DNA from: Pristionchus mayeri
Lineage: Eukaryota; Nematoda; Chromadorea; Rhabditida; Neodiplogasteridae
Assembly (NCBI GenBank): GCA_036245805.1
Contig: BTRK01000006.1
Coordinates: forward strand, 48,973,257-49,037,256
Reading direction: 5' to 3'
DNA length: 64,000 bases
Part shown: piece by piece, positions 23,040 to 34,274 of the stretch
How the letters are laid out: each line of letters starts with the position of its first letter
Position numbering within the stretch: the stretch's first letter is position 1
Program-made: the position numbers and the translations under genes
The notes under the pieces: model-generated
Seen by the model: the letters and a program-made list of their open reading frames with translations, nothing else
What the model was told of the DNA's origin: nothing
Database searches by the model: none

Positions 23040-23692
23040 TTTTCTGCCGATGTCCTCCGATCCAGATACTCAACTTCCTTAAGACAAGGCACACTTCAAA
23101 AGGCATGTGACTCCAGAAATGACTGACTTTTATCCCACCCGCCAAAGCTGTGTCGGAGAATTTCATAAGCCTGGTTATCTCTGCTCGCGCCGGGTTTTGC
23201 AGTCAACAATGATGTATAAGCAAGAAGTACATTTCACTTTTATCTGTCGAAAGAATCACTATAAATTAAAAATAAATTTCGAAATATACCGCATTATCTT
23301 TATTCGGCACGACTCATTTACAGCTAAACTTATTTTATTCGATAATGAACAATTTGAGACTTGGTTATATACAATGACAAAGGCATTGCGAATGGAACAA
23401 AATAATCATTGTCAAAGTTGCCCTGGATGAACGGGATCATTTAAACGATTACAGTTAACGCAAATTTCTATGCGTTGTATGTGGGCTTAATTACATCACG
23501 TCGCCATTTCCATTAATTTCTCGTCTGGCTTGCCTTCGTTGGTCGTCTTGTCCTAAAATGTATAGTTGCAAAATTCGCATAATCCGGTTCAGTGATTTTT
23601 AACATTAATGTCACTTCTTCATTCTCTCGAATGAAAAATATTGGTGAAATAGCATCATTCTCGTAAACACCGAAACCTATTCATTAGCTGAC

Positions 23693-23758
23693 CTTTCCGA
23701 GGAGCTCATCTGTAGCCCAATCCGCAACATCCTTGGCGTCCTCGTACGTCGTATGAGC
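23693..23758 (-). pseudogene. 22-residue repeat exon module 1
   Basis: A 66-base exon between acceptor gttcag and donor gtcagc, encoding AHTTYEDAKDVADWATDELL plus GK. The pattern A...YE.AK..V..A is an amphipathic helix repeat like those of LEA or apolipoprotein-type proteins. Related modules: 26908-26985, 27089-27154 and 27569-27634 (minus), 26185-26250 and 29000-29065 (plus). All are phase 0, so they could be spliced in any number without breaking the frame. Family name and function are unknown. Confidence 0.5.
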
Positions 23759-23814
23759 CTGAACGTTTCGGAAATAAACATAAGCCAAATAGAATGATAC
23801 AATGCAGAATCTGT

Positions 23815-24270
23815 ATAATTATTGATCGATCCGTACCTCAAGGCCAGAGTCTACAGAATGTGCGTGGTACCAGCACTTTTATACGGAAGTGAACTATGGA
23901 GCCCGACAAAAAATACTACCAATCGACTCATAGTAGTACAACGAAGTATGATGAGAAAAATGTGCGGAGTTACGAGGTTGGATCGTCGAACCAATAAATG
24001 GCTGTCGCAGAAAGTGCCAATCCCGGACATTAGAGTGCAAGCGATGCAGAGAAAGTGGAACTGGGCAGCAAGAATAGCATTTCTGGATGACGAGAGATGG
24101 ACTAAACTAGTGATGGAATGGACTCCATACGATCGAGTCCGTCCAATTGGAAGACCACGGACCAGATGGAGGGACGAATTCGTGCAACAACTAGGACCGA
24201 ACTGGGATAGTGTGTGTAGAAGAGACCCCATTGGGCCAGACCTTGATCATGGATAAATAATGAACAAATG
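23815..24270 (+). mobile_element. RTE-1-like element, 5'-truncated
   Basis: The frame to 24256 gives LYGSELWSP, RSMMRKMCGVTRLDRR, AMQRKWNWAARIAF and WTPYDRVRPIGRPRTRWRDE, the C-terminal part of an RTE reverse transcriptase, followed by an ataaataatgaacaaatg tail. It is a different subfamily from the copy at 15.9 kb. It starts within 60 bases of repeat module 1. Confidence 0.82.
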
Positions 24271-24404
24271 AATAATTGTCTGTTGACTTTTCGCAGAATT
24301 ACAATCTTTTATCAAAATTGGGAGAGAACAAGGATCAAATTCCCATGTGAAGCCATCAGTCACTTTTTATAGACGATCCAGGCATAATCACTCTGATCTC
24401 TTTG

Positions 24405-24600
24405 GAATCTTTGGTATTTCTGCTCAATCCCGGATAACCTCGTGTATAGACACTTCTATTGTGGTTGATACTAGATCTTTGCCGGCATTTCGCTTATTGA
24501 TCTAATCCAACGTAGCCTACACATTCCTATCCGTCTAGTAAATGCAAATGAGTATTCGTTCGCAGTATATGTATTGTTGTATTGTCCGGGTGCAGAAGTG
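24405..24600. mobile_element. MITE with TCTGCxCAATCCCGG ends, copy 1
   Basis: About 190 bases with loosely inverted ends (tctgctcaatcccgga and tccgggtgcaga). A second copy lies inverted at about 26294-26470. The two share most of their length, including cgttcgcagtatat and cctatccgtctagt. Confidence 0.55.
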
Positions 24601-24736
24601 CCGGATTCCGATATATATTTCAGTTTCCGAGAAAAATTAATGGACAAAAATGCATTGCTTGTTGTAAGGTTGATGAAACCTGCCACAAAAGAAGAAGTTC
24701 GATTGAGAAGGCTGAAGAGTCTGTTTTTCGCATGTA

Positions 24737-26005
24737 TTAGGTTGGCAAGAAAGTTTTGTCGCATTTGTCTCGACAAGTTCAGAGTCCTCGTGTTTGCTTC
24801 CTTGTTAATATCAGGAGTCCTGCTTTTTGTGCAATATAAATACATGTTCATATATAATTAGCATATGTTTGGCATTATCCAATGCGCTCGTTCAATCGAG
24901 AAAGATTCATTAGTCTGCGCACTGTAGTGAATACATTCGATACTCAAATGTGTTCATTCTCCTCTCTGGTCCAACTGAATCCGATTCCAAACACAGCCTA
25001 GTGGACACGCATCTTGGTCATTCCTGCTCTCTATTTATGTACGAAATTGGCACAACGATATCGGCATTTGTGTGTGTTATGTGATTGAAATTGGAAGGAC
25101 ACATGAAGATACCTACCCAAACCAATTTCGCCTTCGTCGCAAAGCAGAAGCTGCCCTCAATCTCACTATGCGGGATTTTTGAAACACCATTAGGAGCATC
25201 CACCCCAATATAAATGGGGGGATACACTCAATCAGGTGGGAACAAAAACGAAGAAATTTCAAAAGCTTTGATTTTACGAATTTTTACTCGCTATGAAAAT
25301 GTGTGTATCTGAGAATTTTTCAATTGTTGAAACTCTTTCGAATCACATGATAATGAAATTATAGAAGTGGGTGTATAAGGGACTGCATAGAATTTTTGAG
25401 CACAATTTGCAGCCAGTTGGTGCGGATTGCAAGAAGTTAGGTATATCCAATCACGATTTTCGGTGATTAAAATTGTAGGTCTCACTTACGCTTAGTTTTC
25501 CTGTGCGTAATTGCTCCAAGCCTTTCTCCAACATACGGTTAGTAGGGCCCGGCATACATTATTCAAATACTAGATATGAATTGTTTTCCCTTCAAAAGAC
25601 ACGAATGGAGTGATATTTCCTTTATTCCATATGACTCAGCAATCCGCAAAGGAAGAATCGGAACATCGTTTGGTTTAGCCAATAGTTGAATTAGTCCTCT
25701 ATTATACTCATAGAGTTCCCACATCTTTATGCTATTCAACTAACACTCGTGTTCGAATATACACGCTTCTTCAGCAGAAATGTGATAGAATTTTCTAATG
25801 GTGTCGACATGGATTAATATGACTTTGTGAAACCACTGCTCCTGTCCAACTGGTAGTGATGCTTCTCCTACTCTGCCTAATTATAGTCTGAGTACAAGCT
25901 ATATAATGCTGATAATAACTAAAACTCAATGATTGTCAAAAATGGATTTTTACTAATTTGTTTAAATGTACAAAATGCGACAGAACTTTCTTGCCAGCCT
26001 GCCTA
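24737..26005. mobile_element. mariner-like remnant
   Basis: The left end reads ttaggttggcaagaaagttt after a TA at 24735-24736. The right end, on the other strand, reads ggctggcaagaaagttctgt near 25970-26005. The length of about 1.27 kb is normal for mariner, but no transposase motif survives on either strand. The right terminus has about 4 extra bases, so the exact border is uncertain. Confidence 0.5.
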
Positions 26006-26184
26006 CCAATGCAATAGCAACTGCCCCTCATTAGAGCATATATTGTGACAATTGCTCCACTAACAATTTAACAGGGGTAACGAAAGGAAAAAAGTTAAGT
26101 GTAATTTAATGCAGTGGTAATCGACAGCGCTAGAGCATGATGTATGGAAGAGATTTTACTCACGAGTCATGGATAATATCTCAG

Positions 26185-26250
26185 GCTCAGTCGTTCTAGG
26201 AAGGCGCGAAAGATGCTGTGAAGCGTGCAGGTGGAACTGTCTCCAATGTG
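26185..26250 (+). pseudogene. 22-residue repeat exon module, plus strand, with stop
   Basis: 66 bases after acceptor aatatctcag and before donor gtgtgt: AQSF, stop, EGAKDAVKRAGGTVSNV. The stop (TAG) stands where other modules have tyrosine. Splice sites are intact. Opposite strand to modules 1-4. Confidence 0.5.
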
Positions 26251-26907
26251 GTGTGTTTTAATTTTTTTATCATTTCATTATATAAAGATCGACGTTTCTG
26301 CACAATCCCGGACAATACAACAATAGATATACTGCGAACGAATACTCAATTACATTAACTAGACGAATAGGAATGCGTATTCGTTGGGCGGCAAAGATCT
26401 AGTAGCAACAATAATATGATAGAAGTGCCTATACACGAGTTTGTCCGGGATTGAGCAGAACCGCCCGGTGTCCAATATCTTTGGTATCAGTTAGACCAAA
26501 CAATTCGAATGTTTAAACGAAATGGTGAGCAGTATTTCAGCTGAATATTTGTTCGTGATACTTTCAAGTGATACACTCTTACTGAAAACGGTTTTGAACT
26601 GATTTTACCTATAATATTGCTAATCATTTCTGATTTCTCAAAATCAGACCCGTAGACCGTTCAAGATGGACAGTCTATGAGTACACATTGTTTGAAACAA
26701 AAAAACAAAAGTAATAATGTGGAACACGCCAACTCAGAATCAACCTGTTCTTGTGCAGATCCCTTCACGTCCTCACGATACGTTTCAAACTGAAAATGTG
26801 ACACTTCTGGAAACAAAGATCATCAATTTAAATAAATCCTGGACAGAATGAAAACAAGCTTCAATCCAATAGCTTCAATCCCACCGACAATTGCTAAAGG
26901 AACTGAC

Positions 26908-26985
26908 CGGTAGGATCTCATCTCCGAGGATATCATTTCTAGCCCAGTTCACAGATTCCTTGGCCTCCTCGTAAACAGTGTTGGC
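26908..26985 (-). pseudogene. 26-residue repeat exon module 2
   Basis: 78 bases, acceptor cttcag, donor gtcagt: ANTVYEEAKESVNWARNDIL plus GDEILP. Four residues longer than its relatives at the C-terminal side. In the same orientation as modules 3 and 4, about 100 and 580 bases upstream, it could belong to one transcript. Confidence 0.5.
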
Positions 26986-27088
26986 CTGAAGTGAGCGTTT
27001 GAAAAAAATCATAACTTGAAATTAGATGAATTGTTAGCATTTTTTGTAACACAAGAGGGAGACAACCGATGTACACATATGAACATAC

Positions 27089-27154
27089 CGCATTGGAGAC
27101 AACATCACTTGCATGCTTCACTGCGCCCTTAGCGCCTTCGTAGAGCGAGTGCGC
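27089..27154 (-). pseudogene. 22-residue repeat exon module 3
   Basis: 66 bases, acceptor ctctag, donor gtatgt: AHSLYEGAKGAVKHASDVVS plus NA. Nearly the same as the plus-strand module at 29000 (AHSLYEGAKSAVQHASEEAS). Confidence 0.55.
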
Positions 27155-27568
27155 CTAGAGTGCGGAGAGGAAGAGGAAGAGGAAGACTCTGCCGCTCTTT
27201 CGAGGGAGAGAGCGAGGGATGAGGAAGAGGGTGGAAAAGTGAATGAGGAATAGGGAGGGAAAGTCTTCCTGAAGAGTAGAGACAAGAAAAATGCTGTTTT
27301 AGAGCGTTTGAGAGCGGATTTTAAATAATTTTGATAAGAACAAGTTTAAATATGGTAGTAGGATAAGGCAAGATTAATTTGCTTGAATTTTTGGCTCGAT
27401 TTCCACCATATAAAATTTTACGAGACTGGTCTTCCGGAAGACTTTCCCCACCCTCTCATTCTCCCGGAAGAAAAAATCTCATTCTTCGTCGCACAGAGTG
27501 CTCTTCCCTCTTCCTCTCCGCTCTCTATACATGACTCATGAAAGTAACTATGTAATATGTATACTAAC

Positions 27569-27634
27569 CGTATGGGAGACAAGCTCTTCAGAAAATTCAA
27601 TTGTATTCTTCGCATCTTCGTAGGCTTCATTGGC
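27569..27634 (-). pseudogene. 22-residue repeat exon module 4
   Basis: 66 bases, acceptor cacag, donor gttagt: ANEAYEDAKNTIEFSEELVS plus HT. Its second half recurs on the plus strand at 28590-28628 (EMAEEAVSHA then gttagc), where the first half is cut off by the border of a dispersed repeat. Confidence 0.5.
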
Positions 27635-27819
27635 CTGTGAATACAATATATAAATGGTTCATAGACCAAAGTCTTAAGTTTGACCCATGCAAGTTATTGA
27701 TTGACATAGGGACGATCAAAGACAAATTGTGTACACGTAATCATCAGTGCCTCTCAATCTCAAATTTTAAAACCAGTCACACTGACTCAAATAGTGATTT
27801 ATATCATCATATATGAAAG

Positions 27820-28590
27820 CAATTTCATATATGAGAGGAATCGCGAGAGAATCGACCATTTGAGGGAGGTGAGCGGTGGTAGGAATAAAGTTGGGCCTAT
27901 CTTGAAACAAATTTGGTGACAAGTACTTCAAATGATGTTCTTTCAAACTGCGTCGTCAGAATTTCGATATCTGTCGTCATCTTCGAGATTCAGAAGGCCA
28001 AAGATGGTACTATGACTTTTCGACAGTCAAATCGCGCTCACCTAAATGATCATAATTCCATTTAAAATAAAGATAGAAGGCCGTTCTTTTGTTTCCAACG
28101 AAAGCTACCATCATGCACTACAACTTATGTGTTGGCGTCATCATTCGTCGACCTCACCCTGGTGCGGGGCGGTCGGGTGAACCAAAACTTTTGTAACTTT
28201 GTCGGAAAAATCGGAAAAACTTTCTGAGTTTTCATGCTTAAGTTGTAGTCCATATATGTGCCTCACTTTTCGCCAAAAATGAAGGAAATCGGAGAATATA
28301 CAAAAAAAAGCATTCACTTTCGTAAGACGACCTCAAAATGGCTTCCGGAGAAGAAAGCTTCCGTACTTTCAATTGCCCTTATTTGTACTCAAAATCGTCC
28401 AAAAACATCCAAAAGAACATTTAACATTGTTTCCGACCGTAGTATAGCACTGCCATGGGCCATAAATGATCACAGTACCCAACTTGAAAATCGATATTTT
28501 GACGTATTCCAACTTGGGTGGTGGGCGCTAATGCACTAAATGGGTTTCAAATAATGTAAATAATGTAGAAATGTCCTTCTAAACTAGTTT
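27820..28590. repeat. dispersed direct repeat, copy 1
   Basis: About 770 bases starting near gaggaatcgcgagagaatcg and ending near tctaaactagt. It matches 29285-29994 in the same direction with few changes and small gaps. The 60-90 codon frames inside (MPHFSPKMKE...) are shared but show no known domain. The right border cuts into a repeat-exon module. Confidence 0.8.
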
Positions 28591-28866
28591 TCGATTGAGA
28601 TGGCTGAAGAGGCTGTCTCCCATGCGGTTAGCCTACATATCCTGTAGCAGCGATCCCGAAATAGAGTGTGTCCATGTTTTGATTAATGAATAATTTACGA
28701 AAATAGTGAAGAAAGTAAATTCTAAAAACGTATACAACGTCGATAAATAAATTTCAGGGAAGAATCATTCAATCCAGAAAATATTTTGTGCATAACCTTA
28801 AATACACATCTTTAGTTTCCGTCGCTATCTTTGTGTGATCTATGTGCTACAATTTAACGAATGAAT

Positions 28867-28981
28867 TAGAGTTCGAGAAACGATACCACTCTCTCTTCAT
28901 TCTACATACTCTCTCACCTATCGACTGGTCGAGATAGTGAGCAGAAAGAAGAGAGATCGTGATATCGTTTCTCGAACTCTA
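28867..28981. mobile_element. hAT-type MITE family A with perfect 8-base duplication
   Basis: 115 bases from tagagttcgagaaacgata to tatcgtttctcgaactcta, flanked on both sides by GAATGAAT (28859-28866 and 28982-28989). Imperfect palindrome with a short loop. The best evidence that this family makes hAT-style 8-base target duplications. Confidence 0.9.
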
Positions 28982-28999
28982 GAATGAATTATGCTCAAG

Positions 29000-29065
29000 G
29001 CCCACTCGCTGTACGAAGGAGCGAAGAGCGCAGTGCAGCATGCGAGTGAAGAAGCCTCCAGTGCG
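29000..29065 (+). pseudogene. 22-residue repeat exon module, plus strand, donor lost
   Basis: 66 bases after acceptor atgctcaag: AHSLYEGAKSAVQHASEEAS plus SA. The following bases are gaatgc, so the GT donor is gone. It begins 10 bases after the right target duplication of a family A MITE. Confidence 0.5.
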
Positions 29066-29089
29066 GAATGCTTGCATCAATCATACACT

Positions 29090-29225
29090 AGAGTTTGAGA
29101 ACCACGAGTACCACAGTACCACGAGTACCACGGTGACATGTACGTAGAGTACCAGGGTCTCTTCATTTTACACACTCTCATCGCTCTACCGGTCAAGAGA
29201 GTGTGTGAAATGAAGAGACGAAGGT
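29090..29225. mobile_element. family A MITE, rearranged
   Basis: Starts tagagtttgagaaccacgag, then has ccacgagta repeated three times, then the family core (ctcttcattttacacactct and agagagtgtgtgaaatgaag). The right end is missing. Confidence 0.55.
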
Positions 29226-29284
29226 CCAAATTGCTAACGCTAGCCTACATCATGTGCGAAAGATCCTAAACACTACCGAAATTG

Positions 29285-29994
29285 CTTTCATATGAGAGGA
29301 ATCGCGAGAGAATCGACCAAGCCGCGGCGGTACGAATCAAGTCTGTCCTAAACTGACACAAATTTTGTTACAAGTACTTCAAATGATGTTCTTTCAAACT
29401 GCGTCGTCAGAATTTCGATATCTGTCGTCATCTTCGAGATTCAGAAGGCCAAAGATGGTACTATGACTTTTCGACAGTCAAATCGCGCTCACTTAAATGA
29501 TCATAATTCCATTTAAAATAAAGATAGAAGGCCGTTCTTTTTTTCCAACGAAAGCTACCATCATGCACTACAACTTATGTGTTGGCGTCATCATTCCTGG
29601 AAAAACTTTTGTAACTTTGCAAATCGGAAAAACTTTCTGAGTTTTCATGCTTAAGTTGTAATCCATATATGTGCCTCACTTTTCGCCAAAAATGAAGGAA
29701 ATCGGAGTATATACAAAAAAAAGCATTCACTTTCGTAAGACGACCTCAAAATGGCTTCCGGAGAAGAAAGCTTCCGTACTTTCAATTGCCCTTATTTGTA
29801 CTCAAAATCGTCCAAAAACATCCAAAAGAACATTTAACATTGTTTCGACCGTAGTATAGCACTGCCATGGGCCATAAATGCTCACAATACCCACAACTTG
29901 AAAATCGATATTTTGACGTATTCCAACTTGGGTCGTGGGCCCTAATGCACTAAATGGGTTTCAAATAATGTAGAAATGTCCCTCTAAACTAGTC
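29285..29994. repeat. dispersed direct repeat, copy 2
   Basis: Second copy of the repeat at 27820-28590, about 1.4 kb further on and in the same direction. Small deletions (for example the region matching 28150-28190) and single changes separate them. Confidence 0.8.
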
Positions 29995-30180
29995 AAAGAA
30001 AGGGGGCACCTATAAATATGATTTTAAATCTGAGGAATTCAATGAAAAGCGCGAAACTGCACTTTAGGTCAAAGTAGTCATTATGACCCGCACCATGGCT
30101 AGAAATGTTGAGCAGGATGAGCTGAACATTTCATCTGTTGAAAGTGAGTCTCTATCTTTCCACTGGAGAGAGTTGTGGAG

Positions 30181-30275
30181 TAGAGTTCGAGAACCGATAC
30201 CACGCTCTCTTCATTCCACACACTCGACCGTTGGATCCGTGAGAGAGCGTGTAGAATGAAGAGAGCGTGGAGAGA
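30181..30275. mobile_element. family A MITE, right terminus lost
   Basis: Begins tagagttcgagaaccgatac and reaches the core, then ends in gagagcgtgg without the ttctcgaactcta terminus. It lies less than 200 bases upstream of the cysteine-synthase-like pseudogene start. Confidence 0.65.
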
Positions 30276-30456
30276 GCCAGACGAAGAGGAGAACAAATGG
30301 ACACGCTCTACCAAGTAGTGAGCATGAAACTGTGTCTATGTGCAAAACTGCGTAACCGTACACGATATACTTATCATTCTCGTGGCCACTATCAGTGCGG
30401 TGCTCTCCTCTAATCTCTCCCTCCTCTCGTCACTTCCTATTCGAATATTCTTCGAG

Positions 30457-31713
30457 ATGCGCTCCTTAGTGCTCCTCTCACTGCTCGCTCCTCTGCTCAT
30501 CTTCGCTTCGATTCCCGCCGTCACTGATGAGGTGCTCTCCGAAGAGTACCGGGCATGGAGGCGCGACGCGATTCGGAAGCTGCGGCACGAACGGCAGCAG
30601 ATGGCGCACACGCCGCTGGTTCGGTTTGAGGTGCGCGGCACGCCGATGGTGGAGTACTTCATCAAGGACGAGACTGTGTCTGCGTCCGAATCGCTCAAGC
30701 ATCGCTTCGCCTGGGCACTCATTCTCTGGGCGCTCGAGGAGGGCAAGATCACCCCCAACTCGAGCGTCTTCAACTCGACCTCCGGCAACACTGGCGCCAG
30801 CGAGGCCTACATGTGCAGACTCGTCGGAGTGAACTACACAGCCGTGATCGCTAATGATCTCGAGCAAGACAAGATCAACCAGATCACTCAGTTCGGCGGG
30901 AAAATAATGCCTGTGCCGGTTGATCAGAGGAATGTCAAGGCTCGAGAAGCGGCGGAGACGACTGGAGGATTCTTCTTCAACCAGTTTGGAAACGCAAACG
31001 GAGCAGAGGAATTCCACGGGAGTGATTCCACTACATGATGGAATCGGTGAATGTGTTCCACGAAATCCTTGGCGATCTTCGAACAAAGTACAACCTATCG
31101 CATCCCGACTACTTCATTCACTCAGCAGGCACTGGAGGCACGATCTCCTCAGTGGGCAAGTACATCACCAGGTACACCATTCCCACGAAGGTCATCCTCG
31201 CTGACTCGCAATTCTCGCTCTTCTATGATTACGTGCTCTCAAACAAGTACGTCGATCTCGCACGCGGAGACGTCGGCAGACCCGGCTGTACGTCGCCGGG
31301 AATCGCTGGCATCGGCTACGGCTACAATCCCGACCCCCATCATCTTCGCGCGCAGCACCAGTCTCCTACGCGCGGTGATCGACGAGGTGGCCCGCATGCC
31401 CGATATGGCATCCGTCGCGGCGATGCGAAGTCTGAGGTCGCGCGGAATCGACGCAGGCCCCTCCACTGCGCTCAATTTCCTCGTCGCACTCTACAAGGCA
31501 CTCGAGCTCAATCCGCAGTCAGAGAAGAAGGTCCGAATGGTGCTCATCATGGGCGATCCGGGAAGATTCAACGTATCTGAACGACACTTGGGTCGATGAG
31601 CACGTGTGGAGACAGGGGGGAATGAAGACACTCAAGTGTTGGCATAAGAAGATCGACGATGCCATCGATTTCAGAATAAATTTCATCAACACTAATCCGA
31701 CTTTGTGTGCCAT
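30457..31713 (+). pseudogene. secreted cysteine-synthase-like protein, frameshifted
   Basis: A PLP-dependent enzyme of the cysteine synthase / cystathionine beta-synthase fold, like the nematode cysl group. The ATG at 30457 begins a signal peptide (MRSLVLLSLLAPLLIFASIP). Then come ETVSASESLKHRFAW (PLP lysine in SLKHR), FNSTSGNTGASEAY (substrate loop), GGKIMPVP, SAGTGGTIS and DVGRPGCTSPGIAGIGYG. The frame shifts near 31025-31035, 31325-31335 and 31575, and ends LKCWHKKIDDAID...LCAI before a stop at 31711-31713. The whole 1.26 kb has no intron, unusual for this window, so it may be a retrocopy; or the shifts, some near runs such as ccccc, may be assembly errors. AATAAA follows at about 31864. 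Confidence 0.8.
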
Positions 31714-31719
31714 CTAATC

Positions 31720-32198
31720 CCAAGATATACATCATCTATAGCACCTTGTCTATAGCACCAGTTTGTGGCAAAATGCGTGCCTATGTCGGTGCATCATTAA
31801 TAGTTTCCCAGATGTTTGCACAATTGTGAAGACGTATCCGAGCCTTATTGTTGTAGTATGTAATGAATAAAAATTGTAATTTTATTTATTAAACACCGGT
31901 GTATATTATCCTCGAACCATAGAGGGTAAGCACTTGTAATGAAGAGCTCAGCTAATGCGTTTCTCAAACTCTATTCACCGAGAGCTTTCCAGACTCTTCG
32001 ATGCGCATCAAATCCTCCTACTTTTCCATTCTCACTTCCACACATCTTTGTCTGCATGGTAATAGTATTACGTCAGTTTGAATCGTAATCTCGTGGCTTC
32101 CGCGTTCCAGAGATACTCATTCGTGGCATACGTAAATAGGTCAATGAACACTGCATGGCACTGCCCAAATACATCGATCACAACAAAAGCATTGATAT
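31720..32198. other. no gene; probable 3' flank
   Basis: Contains the AATAAA at about 31864 downstream of the cysteine-synthase-like copy. No other feature supported. Confidence 0.35.
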
Positions 32199-32306
32199 TA
32201 AGAGAGACGATACCACGCTCTCTTCATTATACACGCTCTCTCGCCGATCGACCGGTCTAGAGAGTGTGTAGAATGAAGAGAGCGTGGTATCGTTTCTCGA
32301 ATTCTA
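32199..32306. mobile_element. hAT-type MITE family A copy
   Basis: Right terminus cgtttctcgaattcta is complete; the left terminus is worn (aagagagacgataccacgct). The arms pair through ctctctcgccgatcgaccgg. Confidence 0.7.
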
Positions 32307-32309
32307 ATT

Positions 32310-33300
32310 GTTATCCTTCTCTTTCCCTCGCTCGATGAGAAGTGAAATCTTTGCGCGTCTCGCTTGGCATCGCTCCGAATTATATTTAGTCTCGGTCCGG
32401 GGGCATTTCGTTCTTTCTGTCTCTCTCTCTCTCATCTTTCTCTCCCTCCAATATTTTTCCGTCTCCATTCACCCCATGTCTCGATCGCCTGCTCTGGCAA
32501 CAGGCACACACGAAGCTCAATATAACGCATCCATGGCTGGGCATTTTTAGTTCCTGTTTTGACATTACATCTGCGACTATAACTAAATGAGATCATTTTC
32601 ATATCTCAGAAATGAGAAACATTGATGATCGAATCACATTTGCAATTAACTATTGCTCGTTGCTCGTAAAGGTCTATGCACGTCCTGAATTTTTCCTGCT
32701 GCTTTGCAAATGTCGCTGAAAATAACACATTTTTAGTAAATACAGTTCAAAGGCAAATATTGGGAATGGCGTTAAGTTTGTCAGCGTGAAGTCCCTTTTC
32801 AGATCTCACTCACCGGCACCACTGGATTATGCCAACAGTGCGAGGAAATACACGCTAATGCAATTGTATATATTTTTTAAATTAATATTGAAGTATAAAT
32901 ATGACTAGGGAACCATTAAATAAACTACGAAACTAAAATTATTTTCAAGAAATCGCGATATTCAACAAAATTTGAGGCAAAAAATGGAACTACTATGGGG
33001 ATTCTTACACTTTTTTTCGCATTTGACATGTTATCGTGGTTGCACTCAACGATTGCGTGCAAAACAGACTGAGAGAGAAGGTCCCACACTCATCAACTAA
33101 CTTACTACCCTCCATTCGATTTCGGAATTACAGCTAACAACAAATCGTCATATACAAATATTAGGTAGGTGCAAGTTTATGTACAAGGCATCTTCAAGTT
33201 TATTCCTAGATCCTTAAAGAAGGTGTAATACGAATAAGTGATGAGAAGGTAATGCATACTGATGAGCGTGTTAGGTAGATATAATGTTCCCCTCAGCCCG
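32310..33300. other. no gene seen
   Basis: A ctctct microsatellite at 32420-32450, otherwise A/T-rich unique sequence without a credible frame. Confidence 0.35.
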
Positions 33301-33309
33301 AACCAATGA

Positions 33310-33375
33310 TGATCATAGCGCAGTGGGTAACTCCTGCGCGCCAAGCGCAATCTCGAATCCAGCAAGGTGCGATTC
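33310..33375 (+). ncRNA. tRNA-like A/B box sequence (possible SINE)
   Basis: tagcgcagtgggtaactcc fits an RNA polymerase III A box (TRGCNNAGTGG) and ctcgaatcc, about 30 bases on, fits the core of a B box (GGTTCGANTCC). No full cloverleaf can be drawn. A tRNA-derived SINE head or a dead tRNA gene is possible; chance is also possible. Confidence 0.22.
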
Positions 33376-34110
33376 GTTGTCGCTGTTTTTCTCATACATT
33401 TCAAATACGCGCTTTCGCCAGCGCTGAGGCCCGATCTTCTCATTCTCATATCTCGAGGGTCATCTGTGTCACTTCGGATAAAGTGACTTCTCACCGGATT
33501 TTTGTTATCTACGACAACCACTATTCCACATGTACAATATTTCTGTAATTTGTGTAAAATACTACTTTTAGCGTTTTTGAGGCAGTATTCGCGAAATATA
33601 ATCACTGTTTTATATCGAATCGATCTAACAATGTAATGGAAAACAATTCTAACAAATTGTACGATCTAACAATTGTAATTAAAAATTTTGGTAATCGAAA
33701 ATTCGCAAAATTCGCTTTTTTGGATCTTCGGCAAAATCTATAATAAAAAGGAAGTGAACGACACACCACTTTCGTTCTTTTGAAAATCTAATGAATATTA
33801 TTTTGATGCGTCCATCGAGACCATTTTGCCATCTAGCACAACTGTGGAGCACGAAGAAACAAATTCAGCTAGTTTCAAGAACATGTTCACAACTCACTCT
33901 TCCTGTTATTTCATGGCTAATCCCAAAATATTTGATTGTAGAATGGCATTATTGTGGCATACTCACCAAAGTATGCCATATAATATTCTGCATGAAGTCT
34001 TAAATTCTTGACTTTGGCGTATTACGGACTGAGAAACGTTTGCACCCGCGTGATAGCCTAACCAACGTGTTCATATAGCATCTATCACCATACAATTAAG
34101 TGGTTTCCAC

Positions 34111-34221
34111 TACAGTTCGTAATTCTGGTCACTGTCTCTTCATTTCCCACACTCTCTAGACCGCTCGAGCGGCGAGAGAGTGCGGGAAAGGAAGAGACGG
34201 TGATCCTAATTATGAACTCTA
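34111..34221. mobile_element. hAT-type MITE, diverged family A
   Basis: From tacagttcgtaattctggtc to gaccgtg-type right arm ending atgaactcta. Flanks gtttccac (34103-34110) and gtttccgt (34222-34229) agree at 6 of 8 bases. The core differs (ctctctagaccgctcgagcg), so this is a subfamily. Confidence 0.7.
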
Positions 34222-34274
34222 GTTTCCGTCATGAGAGTAGAGTAAACGATGCTTAGCAACGCGAGCGAGCACTA

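Noticed and set aside
28258..29859. Shared frames MPHFSPKMKE... as a gene family
   Set aside because: They lie in a dispersed direct repeat, differ in length because of a frame break, and have no domain or splice support.
30336..31086. 151 and 202 codon minus-strand frames over the cysteine-synthase-like copy
   Set aside because: They are shadows of the G/C-rich plus-strand coding sequence, which carries the family motifs.
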